A stretch of DNA of 64,000 nt from an uncultured Bacteroidota bacterium (GTDB taxonomy: Bacteria; Bacteroidota; Bacteroidia; Flavobacteriales; Flavobacteriaceae): positions 17,859 through 81,858 of the forward strand of contig CACEAZ010000005.1 of assembly GCA_902557655.1 (NCBI GenBank). The letters are read 5' to 3'. The notes under the pieces were generated by a model, which worked only from the letters and a program-made list of their open reading frames with translations, was not told the DNA's origin and made no database searches. Position 1 is the first letter of the stretch. Each line of letters opens with the position of its first letter. Positions 30,262 to 41,029 of this stretch are shown one piece after another. A program made the position numbers and the translations under genes.

Positions 30262-30328
30262 ACTATTTTTTGTTAAATAAGTTCTTGATTTTTTACAATT
30301 TTTAAATTGATAAAAACTTATATTTATA

Positions 30329-31585
30329 ATGATGTTTGCCCTAATAGATTGTAATAATTTTTATGTCTCCTGTGAGAGAGTTTTTAACCCTAGTTTAAAT
30401 GGTAGGCCTGTCATTGTTTTGTCAAACAACGATGGTTGTGCTATTTCCAGGAGTGATGAGGCTAAGAAATTAGGTATCCCAATGGGTGCGCCTATTTTTA
30501 AATATAAATCACTTATAAAAAAACACAACATTGTTGTCCTATCTTCTAATTACCCTTTATATGCTGACATGAGTCATCGTGTTATGAATATTATTTCTGA
30601 CTTTACACCTGATATTGAAATATACAGTATAGATGAAGCTTTTTTAAAGTTTAGTGGTTTTGATAATATTGATCTTTTCACTCATGCTTCTCTAATGAGG
30701 AAAAGGATTTTAAAATGGACGGGTATACCCACATCAGTTGGTATAGCCCCAACAAAGTCTCTTGCTAAACTCTCAAATAAGATTGCGCGAAAGTATCCCA
30801 TTCAAACAAAAGATGTTTACTTACTTGATACTGAATATAAAAGACTAAAATCCTTGAGGTATTTTAAGTTGAATAATATTTGGGGTATTGGAAAAAGATT
30901 AACTCGGCGCCTTGAGCTTGTAGGCTGTAAAAATGCTTTAGATTTTGTTAATTTACCAGAAAAATGGGTTAAGTCTAACTTGTCGATTGTTGAACTAAAA
31001 ATACAACAAGAACTAAAAGGAATTGCTAATCTGAATTTAGAATCTTTTGCCTCAAAAAAATCCATAGCAACTACTCGGTCGTTTGACAATCCTGTTTCTG
31101 ACTTATATAAGTTAAAAGAAAGGGTGTCAACCTTTGCGCTGTCTTGTGCTGAAAAGCTAAGAAGACAAAACTCGATTTCAAATATTATGATTGTATTTAT
31201 AAGGAGTAATTTTTTTAGAAAAGATTTAAAACAACACTCCTGTTCCAGGGTCGTTACACTTCCTTATCCAACGAACTCTTCTTTTGTTTTAAATAACTAT
31301 GCTTTAAAAGCAATTGAAGAAATGTTTGAGCCCAACATAAGTTATAAGAAAGCCGGTGTAATTGTAACGAGTCTTTTGCCTAGTGATAATTATCAATTAG
31401 GTATTTTTGAAAATGAAGATTATAGGCACAAGCCACTTATGAAAACAATAGATCGTATAAATTTAATGTATGGTGATAAAATAAAATTAGCGAATCAGGA
31501 TTTAACAAAAAAATGGAAAATGAAGCAAGAGTTCTTATCTCCAAGTTATACCACTAAGATTAGCGACATAATTAAGATCAAATGA
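30329..31585 (+). CDS. umuC: Y-family DNA polymerase V subunit UmuC
   Basis: FALIDCNNFYVSCERVFNPSLNGRPVIVLSNNDGCAISRSDEAK; YSIDEAFL. Confidence 0.96.
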   Translation: MMFALIDCNNFYVSCERVFNPSLNGRPVIVLSNNDGCAISRSDEAKKLGIPMGAPIFKYKSLIKKHNIVVLSSNYPLYADMSHRVMNIISDFTPDIEIYSIDEAFLKFSGFDNIDLFTHASLMRKRILKWTGIPTSVGIAPTKSLAKLSNKIARKYPIQTKDVYLLDTEYKRLKSLRYFKLNNIWGIGKRLTRRLELVGCKNALDFVNLPEKWVKSNLSIVELKIQQELKGIANLNLESFASKKSIATTRSFDNPVSDLYKLKERVSTFALSCAEKLRRQNSISNIMIVFIRSNFFRKDLKQHSCSRVVTLPYPTNSSFVLNNYALKAIEEMFEPNISYKKAGVIVTSLLPSDNYQLGIFENEDYRHKPLMKTIDRINLMYGDKIKLANQDLTKKWKMKQEFLSPSYTTKISDIIKIK

Positions 31586-32016
31586 AAAAAAATAATGGCT
31601 TAAGTTTTTTTATTCCCAAAAAAGAAATGGGTTTAGACGCAATTTTGATAAACACAGGAATCTCAGCAGGCTTTCCTTCTCCTGCAGGAGATTACAAACA
31701 AGAGAGGATTAGTTTAGATAAAGAATTGATAAAGAATCAGGAAGCTACTTTTTTTGCTAGAGTTTCTGGTGAATCAATGGTTAATGCTGGTTTAGAGGAT
31801 GGTGATTTAATCATTATTGACAGAAGTATAGAACCATCGAATAATAAGATAGCTGTCTGTTATATCGATGGGGAATTTACAGTAAAAAGGCTAAGAGTTA
31901 AAAAGGGCAAAATTTGGTTACAGCCGGAAAATTCAAAATATCAACCCATAGAAATAAAAGAGGATAACGAGTTAATTATTTGGGGGATAGTAACGAATGT
32001 TGTAAAAAAGTTATAG
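31582..32016 (+). CDS. umuD: UmuD-like autoproteolytic S24 peptidase
   Basis: Cleavage-site region SAGFPSPAGDY; catalytic SGESM and VKRL (Ser-Lys dyad). Confidence 0.95.
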   Translation: MKKNNGLSFFIPKKEMGLDAILINTGISAGFPSPAGDYKQERISLDKELIKNQEATFFARVSGESMVNAGLEDGDLIIIDRSIEPSNNKIAVCYIDGEFTVKRLRVKKGKIWLQPENSKYQPIEIKEDNELIIWGIVTNVVKKL

Positions 32017-32022
32017 TCTTAT

Positions 32023-32298
32023 TTATTCAACCAGAGCCGTAACTTTGTTGTTTTTCATTTCAACAGTACCAGAATTAATACTATAAAAATAACCCCTTCC
32101 TTCTTTTTTAAAAACTTCTTTTTGTGACTTGTCTAAAGAGATATCTCCGTAAACTTTAATAGATCCCTTTTTGAGGTTTGAAACAATCGCTGCGTGATTA
32201 TTTAGCATTTCAAATTCTCCGTCAACTCCAGGAACAGCAACCGACGACACCTCACCAGTAAAGACTATTTTTTCAGGAGAAATTATTTCTAAAATCAT
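32023..32298 (-). CDS. atpC: F1Fo ATP synthase epsilon subunit
   Basis: LEIISPEKIVFTGEVSSVAVPGVDGEFEMLNNHAAIVSNL. Confidence 0.94.
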   Translation of the reverse strand: MILEIISPEKIVFTGEVSSVAVPGVDGEFEMLNNHAAIVSNLKKGSIKVYGDISLDKSQKEVFKKEGRGYFYSINSGTVEMKNNKVTALVE

Positions 32299-32308
32299 TG
32301 ATTCTTTT

Positions 32309-33838
<1,530 letters not shown>

Positions 33839-33854
33839 TTATTATAATAAGTCG

Positions 33855-33885
33855 CAAATATAGATTTTTTATGAAATATATTCAA
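33855..33885 (-). promoter_or_regulatory. atpD promoter, TTG-N20-TATATTTG (minus strand)
   Basis: + strand CAAATATA 33855-33862 and CAA 33883-33885; exact TAnnTTTG match, 20-nt spacer. Confidence 0.7.
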
Positions 33886-33921
33886 TAGATTTTTTAACAA
33901 ATAATCAACTATTATAAACAA

Positions 33922-33953
33922 AAAAAAAGTCTGGAATTAATCCAGACTTTTTT
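33922..33953 (-). terminator. intrinsic terminator downstream of the SGNH lipoprotein gene
   Basis: aaaaaaagtctgga-attaa-tccagactttttt hairpin; T-run on either strand. Confidence 0.9.
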
Positions 33954-33978
33954 ATGTTTTAGTTTGTTTTTTTAAGGG

Positions 33979-35436
33979 TTATAAACCATTAGGATAATTC
34001 GTTGGATATTGACCAATGTCTAATCCTGCATCAGAAAGATTTGATCCCCATGTTGCATCAATTGCTTCCATCATTCTTTTAGCAATTAAAGCACTACCTC
34101 TAGAAGTTGGAGTATACCCATCTAAACTAAAGAATCCACCAAACACTAAATCTCCTGTCATGTTGAAACTATCTTCACTAACTCCTGTTGTAACAACATC
34201 ATTATAAAGAGCCGCCAAATCAAATAATGCCCATCCACTTGGAATAGAAGCAGCAATTGCAGCATTTCCTGCAGCTACTTTTGTTTGGACTTCAGTGATT
34301 TCATTCGCAGTTAATACCGCCCAGTCTGGTGCTGGTATTGTAACACCCCAAATTCCCAATGGATTACTTGGATCTGGAACAGTTCCTAAATTGGGTAACG
34401 CAAATAGGTTTATTTTATCATTTGCATTTGCCAGCCTTACACTAGGTAAGCCTAAAGCAGATAAATCTGTAAGATCTTCATCTTCGATTAGTATAGGATT
34501 ATTTCCAACAACAGCATTTAAAGTTCTTAGCGCAACCTCATCAGCACTAATTAAACCAAATGCCTGAGCAGCTGCTAATCCTCCATTGTAAGGAGCTGCT
34601 AAAGCAGCATTAAGTTGAGCTGCAAGCCCATCTGTAAGAGGAATTGAATTGTATGGTACAGTATTATATGTTGCTGTGTTTGTAGGATCTGGAAGAGTTG
34701 TAATAACTCCATTAGGAACAGCACTACTTAATGTTTGAATTGTTCCTACCACCCCAGCTAACATGCCTGTTGGACCATTTAATTCAAGAGGTCCAAAAGG
34801 TAATCCACTTGCTCCAAATAAACCATAATTTGCAAAATCATTTCCAGGTACAAGAGTAACAAATGTTGGTTGTTGCATCATTGCATCGCCCACCATAGTT
34901 GCACCATTACTTGAAGCAGTTCTTACATACCAAGGGTTAGCTTGACCAGCCATCAATCCTTCCATACTACCAACACCAGGCGCTACATAAGTTATCGCAG
35001 CAGCAAGTGGCATAGCCATGTTAGAGTATGGCCCAGCTTCTACACTTGTAGCTTCCGTAGTAATACTACCTGAAACAAGTGCAGGTCCAGCACCATCAAA
35101 GTATGCTCTTGGTCCCCAAAATTGTGTACCACCTACATTAATTCCACCCACATTATCACTAACATATGGTTGAGTAAACTCTCCTCCACCTGCCATTGAC
35201 ATAACTCCAGCCATGATGTTTGGGTATGAATTCATTTGTGCAGCAGCAAACAATGAATTGTCTGAAAAACCAGCAGTAATACTTTCACCCATAGCAACAT
35301 AAGTGCTAAAATCAGCATCACCAGAATCTATATCTAGATAGGCGTCTGGATAAGTTGCACCAGGGTTTTCTACATCTGTTTCACAAGCCATAAGGCCTAA
35401 AAATAAAACAGATAAAAATATATATTTAAATTTCAT
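33979..35436 (-). CDS. SGNH/GDSL-hydrolase-like outer-membrane lipoprotein
   Basis: Lipobox LGLMAC; block-I-like YVAMGESITAGFSDNSL; partner of upstream TonB receptor. Confidence 0.75.
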   Translation of the reverse strand: MKFKYIFLSVLFLGLMACETDVENPGATYPDAYLDIDSGDADFSTYVAMGESITAGFSDNSLFAAAQMNSYPNIMAGVMSMAGGGEFTQPYVSDNVGGINVGGTQFWGPRAYFDGAGPALVSGSITTEATSVEAGPYSNMAMPLAAAITYVAPGVGSMEGLMAGQANPWYVRTASSNGATMVGDAMMQQPTFVTLVPGNDFANYGLFGASGLPFGPLELNGPTGMLAGVVGTIQTLSSAVPNGVITTLPDPTNTATYNTVPYNSIPLTDGLAAQLNAALAAPYNGGLAAAQAFGLISADEVALRTLNAVVGNNPILIEDEDLTDLSALGLPSVRLANANDKINLFALPNLGTVPDPSNPLGIWGVTIPAPDWAVLTANEITEVQTKVAAGNAAIAASIPSGWALFDLAALYNDVVTTGVSEDSFNMTGDLVFGGFFSLDGYTPTSRGSALIAKRMMEAIDATWGSNLSDAGLDIGQYPTNYPNGL

Positions 35437-35457
35437 AATTATTAATATTTAATATTA

Positions 35458-38250
35458 TTAAAAGTTGTTAGCAGTCCATGAAACATAATACTGAGTTCCG
35501 ATAAATCCAGAACCGAATGCTGTAAAGTATTCGTTATTTCCAATATTAGTTGCTCCAATTTTAACTGTTGACTTCCACTTAGGAAGTGTAAAATTAATTT
35601 GTGCATCAACTACGTGAGTTTCAGGAACCATACCATCTCCGAAAGATGCTTGCCATAAGTACTCACTCCAGTATCTCCAAGCTACGTTAAATCCAACTGT
35701 TCTATCACTGATTTTGAAAAGGTTTGTATTTCCAAATTGAGCTTTAATCTTGTGCTCAGGTGTATTCCAGTTTGTTCTAAAGTCTGGATAAAGTGATTGT
35801 TCAAACTCTAGTTTAGATTTTGTATAGTTAGCAGATAGGTCAAAGTTTCCAAAGATCTTAGTAGCCATTCCTATTGCCATTCCCCAAGAAGAAATTTCTG
35901 CAGGAGAATTAGTGTATGAGCTCCAAGTTTCAAAGTCTCCATTAGCCATTGCTAATACAGATAATCCACCGTCACCTACTTCTCCATATAGTGGAGAAAG
36001 TACTACTTGAGTATTAATGAAATCTTGGAAATCATTTCTGTAGACTGCAGCATCAATGGTAAAGGTTCTAGATAATTTTCCTCTATAACCAAACTCCATT
36101 GATTGCATTTGCTCCGGCTTAACATAGTCAACATCAGCTACGTTAAGAAGTGCAGGATTACCCGCAGCAGCAAAAGCTTGAACAGAACTAGCCTCATATG
36201 CATTATTGTAAGCAGCAGCACCACTAATAGTAACACTTGCTGGAATTCCTAATGCTTGTCCAGCAGCACTAATATTGTAATCTCTGATATATCTTTCAGG
36301 GTTACCTTCAGCAGATCCAACTAATCTAGCTTGACCCGCATCTAGACCGATAAATAAGTCTTGTGTAGTTGGAGTTCTAAATCCTGTTTGATAAGAAACT
36401 CTGAAGTTGTGATTCTTATATTCACCTGCAGTATAACTTAATACACCCCTTGGTGAGAACTGTCCATCAAAGTATTCTGACTTATCAAATCTGATTGCAC
36501 CTGTAAGAACAAGTCTGTCATCAAACATTTTCTTAACAGCTTGTGAATAGAATCCCATTTCTTGGTATTCAATTGGTCCGTCAACATCCGTAAAGATTGT
36601 TCCACCAGAATTAAGCGAATACATTCTTGCAGATCCACCAACTTGAACTTCTGCCCAATCCCACAAGTGTCCAAAGTTATAGTTGTAGTCTAAGTGATAG
36701 AATTTAGAATTATCAGTAAATCTAGCACCCGTTGTTAAATCTGGGTCTTGAATTACTTCGGCTAAATTTGTATTAAATTCTTCAGATCCTGGCAACCATC
36801 TTCCAGTGTCTGCAGTTTGTCTTGCCAACGCGTGAGCTTGATCAATATTTAGACCAGCTAATTGTCCGTTAACAATACCACCTACATATTCAGCAAACCA
36901 GTTAAGATCTGGCTTCCATCTTCTGTTTACATTAATTGCAGCGAATGTCATATCATAAGAATCTCCCGCATCATCTTCAACAACATATCCTCTTACAAAC
37001 CAGTTGTCATTAGTAACTTCAAGTTTGTGTTGATTCATTGTAAAGTTTTTGATAGCGTATCTATTAATACCTTGGTATAAAGTTTTACCAGTACCCCATT
37101 TACCAACGTAAGATAATTCAAGATTACTTCCTTCTACAGGTCTGTAGTATATACCCCAGTCAGCTTTTTTACTTGTAGCCTCTGGCTCTGCCATATCCAT
37201 TTCATTGTAACCTGTTCTGCTTACAACTTCATTAGGAACTAGTGCTTCAGCACCAGCAGGTAATAGACCTAATTGAACCATAGTCTGAGCAACACTATAA
37301 ATACTTGTTGCTACCTCATCACCATAGATGTTAATACCATCGTGGTTATAATCTCCTGGGAATACAGTTCTATTTAATTTGTCTGCCTCACTATTTGCAA
37401 TCCAGTCAGTTCCGATTAAATAACCAAAATTAACTTTCATCGCAAGTTTGTCGCTGAATTTATGTCCCCATCTGATTTGAACATCTTGGAATTGATTATC
37501 TCCAGCAGCATCTTGTGAAGTGATCCCTCTTTTGTATTGACCACTAACTCCTTGGTGATCAAAAGGATTTTTACTATTCATTAATAGAATTCCGTTAAAG
37601 GCATTTGCACCGTAAAGTGCAGAAGAAGTACCAGGTACTAATTCTACATTAAGAACATCTGTTTCTACCATACCAAGTAAGTTTCCTAGTGGGAAATTAA
37701 GTGCAGGAGCAGAGTTGTCCATACCATCTACTAACTGTACGAATCTCGTATTAGCAAATGTTGCAAAACCTCTGGTGTTAATAGATTTAAAAGTAAAACT
37801 GTTTACATTTATATCTACACCCTTTAAGTTTTCTAAACCATCATAAAAATCTGCAGAAGCAGTTGTTCTGATGTCTTTTGTACCGAATCTTTCAATTGTA
37901 ACTGGTGATTCAAAAACTCTTTGAGGAGTTCTAGAAGCAGAAACAACAACTTCATCTAAAGCTGTATTGTCTTCTAAAACAATATTTACTGTTGATGTGC
38001 CTGTTACTTCAACTGTAGCAGCTTTAAATCCAACACTACTTGCTTCGATACTAAAAGGAGCATCCATATCAACAGTAATTGAATAATTACCGTCAAAATC
38101 AGCTGCAACACCATTTGATGTTCCAACAACAATAATTGTTGCTCCAGATAATGGCTGGTCATTTTTGTCCGTTACACTACCAGAAACCGTAGTTTGAGCA
38201 TAACTAAAAACACCAACTAACATTATTAAAATCTTAAGAATTGTTCTCAT
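35458..38250 (-). CDS. TonB-dependent receptor with carboxypeptidase-like regulatory domain
   Basis: TTVSGSVTDKNDQPLSGATIIVVGTSNG; plug INTRGFATFANTRFVQLVDGMDNSAP; barrel C-terminus. Confidence 0.95.
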   Translation of the reverse strand: MRTILKILIMLVGVFSYAQTTVSGSVTDKNDQPLSGATIIVVGTSNGVAADFDGNYSITVDMDAPFSIEASSVGFKAATVEVTGTSTVNIVLEDNTALDEVVVSASRTPQRVFESPVTIERFGTKDIRTTASADFYDGLENLKGVDINVNSFTFKSINTRGFATFANTRFVQLVDGMDNSAPALNFPLGNLLGMVETDVLNVELVPGTSSALYGANAFNGILLMNSKNPFDHQGVSGQYKRGITSQDAAGDNQFQDVQIRWGHKFSDKLAMKVNFGYLIGTDWIANSEADKLNRTVFPGDYNHDGINIYGDEVATSIYSVAQTMVQLGLLPAGAEALVPNEVVSRTGYNEMDMAEPEATSKKADWGIYYRPVEGSNLELSYVGKWGTGKTLYQGINRYAIKNFTMNQHKLEVTNDNWFVRGYVVEDDAGDSYDMTFAAINVNRRWKPDLNWFAEYVGGIVNGQLAGLNIDQAHALARQTADTGRWLPGSEEFNTNLAEVIQDPDLTTGARFTDNSKFYHLDYNYNFGHLWDWAEVQVGGSARMYSLNSGGTIFTDVDGPIEYQEMGFYSQAVKKMFDDRLVLTGAIRFDKSEYFDGQFSPRGVLSYTAGEYKNHNFRVSYQTGFRTPTTQDLFIGLDAGQARLVGSAEGNPERYIRDYNISAAGQALGIPASVTISGAAAYNNAYEASSVQAFAAAGNPALLNVADVDYVKPEQMQSMEFGYRGKLSRTFTIDAAVYRNDFQDFINTQVVLSPLYGEVGDGGLSVLAMANGDFETWSSYTNSPAEISSWGMAIGMATKIFGNFDLSANYTKSKLEFEQSLYPDFRTNWNTPEHKIKAQFGNTNLFKISDRTVGFNVAWRYWSEYLWQASFGDGMVPETHVVDAQINFTLPKWKSTVKIGATNIGNNEYFTAFGSGFIGTQYYVSWTANNF

Positions 38251-38471
38251 AATTTGTTTATGTTTAATTTTTATGGGTTAAATATATGTTAATAATCTGT
38301 TAACGCCATGAATATTGACAAAAAAATGGGGTAAAAAATAAATTTTTATTAAAAATATTCTTAGTATTTTGTTAAATTATCAATTAATTGTGTATTAATT
38401 ATTAAAAAATGACGCAATAAATCTAATAATTTAACATTTTTATTAAATAATGTTTATCTGGGCTAAAATCA

Positions 38472-40829
38472 CTAAAAATCAATAGAAAAACCAAAAGAAG
38501 GGATCATAGACTCCCTATTTACATCAATTTCCACTAGGTTATAAGGAGTGATAATATTTCCACTACCATCCCTTTCCAACCCAAATTCTGACGGCGATGG
38601 TATTTTTTGAGCAAGAAGATTTAAAATTTCAATAAAGAAGTTTACAGAAATATTCTCTTTATTCCATTTTTTGTCAAACCTTATATCTACTTGTGAAAAG
38701 TTTCCAAGTTTAACATTCCCAAGCTCTGAATAATCTAGGATCATATTAGGATAATTTGCTAAGCTTGCATCCAAATTATAGGGCACATAAGGAGTTTTAC
38801 CTGAAAAACGCCATCTTGAACTTATTTCCCAATTCTTTTTGAGCTTATAACCTCCACTAAAAGAGGATAGATGTTTACTGTCCCATACGGAGGGTAAATA
38901 ATTTCCGTTTAAATCTGTAAACTCACTCTTAAAGAACGTGTAAGAAAATATTCCGTAAAAATTATTAGTCAACTTTTGTTGAAAAAGAAATTCTAGTCCT
39001 CTTGTTTTTCCTTTTCCGTCTGTTACAATATTTTCATTACCTAAGACTTCAAAATCAGCTCCTTTATTTGCAAGAGATACTCCGTCAACTACAGAAATTG
39101 GAAATTGATCATATTTTTTTAAAAATCCCTCAACAGATATTTTTGATGCATTTCCTAAAGCATAGTCAAAGCCCGTTACAAAGTGATTGCTTTTTGTATA
39201 TTGAGCATCTTGATTAGCAAACTCTCCTAAATTGTTTTTAAATCCAAGAACTGTATAAACAGGAATCTTATAATAGGTACCTAAACTTGAATTCCATTTT
39301 AACCTTCTATCTTTTGAAATTGACAGAGAGGTCGATAATCTAGGAGATAAATTGTTTGTTAGTTTAGATCCACTGCTAAAAGTGTCTTCGTCGGAGCGAA
39401 TTCCGATTGATACATCAAGTTTATTTTCAAAAAAGCTCTTAGAAATATTCCCAAATAACCCATATTTATAAAAATTAAATTTGGCTATATATTCTGCTTG
39501 ATTATATAGATCAGATGTATTATTGAAGTAATCTGAGTATTGAATATTTCCACCCCATGATATTTTCCAATTATTTACATAATTCACCGTTTTTAATCTT
39601 AATTTAGTTTCCCATTCATGAGAATCATTTCTAAAATAAAGTCCATTTAAGTTTTCATTATCAACGTATCTAGAAAAGATGTTTTTTAATTTATTTGTAC
39701 TAAGAGCTAGGATAAATTGACCCTTTTTTTCCTTAAAGTTTCTGATCCACGAAATACCAGTTGTTGTTGAATTTTGCTGAATTATAGGAACTTGTTCTAA
39801 AAATGATTGCTGGGTAAAATCAAAATCATCTGGAGCTTCAACCGAAAAATCATCGATTGCTCCAAGCCCTATAAAATTTATCGAGCTATAATCATCTATT
39901 TTGTGGTTTACTTTCCACTGAAAGTCCCAATAATCAGGTCTAATTGGTAGTCCAATTAGTTCAAAAAGAAACTGTAGGTAACTTTTTCTTGCAGAAAAAA
40001 TAAAAGTGGTCTTATTGTCTTCGCTTTTTGAAAAAGGGCCTTCAATAGTTATTGCGGAATCACTTGCTCCAAATCTAAAATTACCGCTTATTTCCTTTGG
40101 ATTTCCATTTTTCTGATTGAACTGTAATACACCACTAAGTGGATTGTCATATTCGACTCCAAATGCAGAAGTACTTAAAGTTACCTCATCAATAAATGAA
40201 ATATTTATCATTCCTTGTGGCCCTCCTGCACTACCTTGTGTGCTAAAGTGATTAATATTAGGAATTTCGATCTCATCCAAATAATATACAGTTTCGTTTG
40301 GTGCACCACCCCTAATTATAATATCATTTCTAAATCCTCCAACAGATGGAGAAAGACCTGGCATACTTTGAACTACCTTTGTTACATCATTATCAGCACC
40401 AGGATAACTTTCAATCTCAACTCTTGAAAAAGTATTAATTGAAAGAGGAGTTTCTATAGACTTTTTAAAAGGGCTTTCATATAAAATAATCTCTTCAAGC
40501 TCTTCAGAAGATTCAACAAGAAGAATTTCAAGAGTTTGATTTCCTTTACTTTTAATTATGATATTAAAAATCTTCTTAGATTGGTAACCTACATAGCTTA
40601 CAGAAAGGTTATAAGATTTTGGAGAAATGTTTGTGATTTCAAAAAATCCGTTTTCGTCCGAAATTGCACCTTTTTCTGTTCCTTCAATAATTACATTGGC
40701 GCCTAATAGAGGTAGTTGGCTTTTCGAATCATATATATAACCATTTATTGAACCATCAATTTGAGAAAATAATAGTGTGGGCAAAACTAATAATAATGAT
40801 AAAATGTTCTTCACTTTTAAAGATATCAC
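38472..40829 (-). CDS. TonB-dependent receptor with carboxypeptidase-like regulatory domain
   Basis: GSINGYIYDSKSQLPLLGANVIIEGTEKGAISDENGFFEI; plug GGFRNDIIIRGGAPNETVYYLDEIEIPN. Confidence 0.94.
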   Translation of the reverse strand: MISLKVKNILSLLLVLPTLLFSQIDGSINGYIYDSKSQLPLLGANVIIEGTEKGAISDENGFFEITNISPKSYNLSVSYVGYQSKKIFNIIIKSKGNQTLEILLVESSEELEEIILYESPFKKSIETPLSINTFSRVEIESYPGADNDVTKVVQSMPGLSPSVGGFRNDIIIRGGAPNETVYYLDEIEIPNINHFSTQGSAGGPQGMINISFIDEVTLSTSAFGVEYDNPLSGVLQFNQKNGNPKEISGNFRFGASDSAITIEGPFSKSEDNKTTFIFSARKSYLQFLFELIGLPIRPDYWDFQWKVNHKIDDYSSINFIGLGAIDDFSVEAPDDFDFTQQSFLEQVPIIQQNSTTTGISWIRNFKEKKGQFILALSTNKLKNIFSRYVDNENLNGLYFRNDSHEWETKLRLKTVNYVNNWKISWGGNIQYSDYFNNTSDLYNQAEYIAKFNFYKYGLFGNISKSFFENKLDVSIGIRSDEDTFSSGSKLTNNLSPRLSTSLSISKDRRLKWNSSLGTYYKIPVYTVLGFKNNLGEFANQDAQYTKSNHFVTGFDYALGNASKISVEGFLKKYDQFPISVVDGVSLANKGADFEVLGNENIVTDGKGKTRGLEFLFQQKLTNNFYGIFSYTFFKSEFTDLNGNYLPSVWDSKHLSSFSGGYKLKKNWEISSRWRFSGKTPYVPYNLDASLANYPNMILDYSELGNVKLGNFSQVDIRFDKKWNKENISVNFFIEILNLLAQKIPSPSEFGLERDGSGNIITPYNLVEIDVNRESMIPSFGFSIDF

Positions 40830-40846
40830 AAATTTTATTCCATGAT

Positions 40847-41026
40847 TTAATCAATTTTGTGTGAACCATCACAAAAGGGAAGTTTTTTGGATTTAGCACA
40901 ACCACACAATGTAAATCTTTCTCCATGAGGAATTTCATTGCCATTAACGTCAGTTAAATTAACCTTACCATAAACAACTATTTGACCCTTTTCTTTTCTA
41001 AATATATGAGTAGTTTTCTTTTCCAT
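40847..41026 (-). CDS. CDGSH iron-sulfur domain protein (59 aa, absent from the ORF track)
   Basis: Hand translation: MEKKTTHIFRKEKGQIVVYGKVNLTDVNGNEIPHGERFTLCGCAKSKKLPFCDGSHKID; C-x-C-x8-C-D-G-S-H [2Fe-2S] signature. Confidence 0.93.
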   Translation of the reverse strand: MEKKTTHIFRKEKGQIVVYGKVNLTDVNGNEIPHGERFTLCGCAKSKKLPFCDGSHKID

Positions 41027-41029
41027 TAA

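Noticed and set aside
30205-30328. Cobalamin riboswitch upstream of the BtuB-like receptor
   Set aside because: Only about 120 bp, shared with the umuC promoter; no B12-box-like GC-rich sequence seen.
38251-38471. Possible ncRNA or small gene in the 220-bp gap between TonB receptors
   Set aside because: Very AT-rich with no ORF, stable hairpin or recognisable riboswitch; likely just the promoter region.
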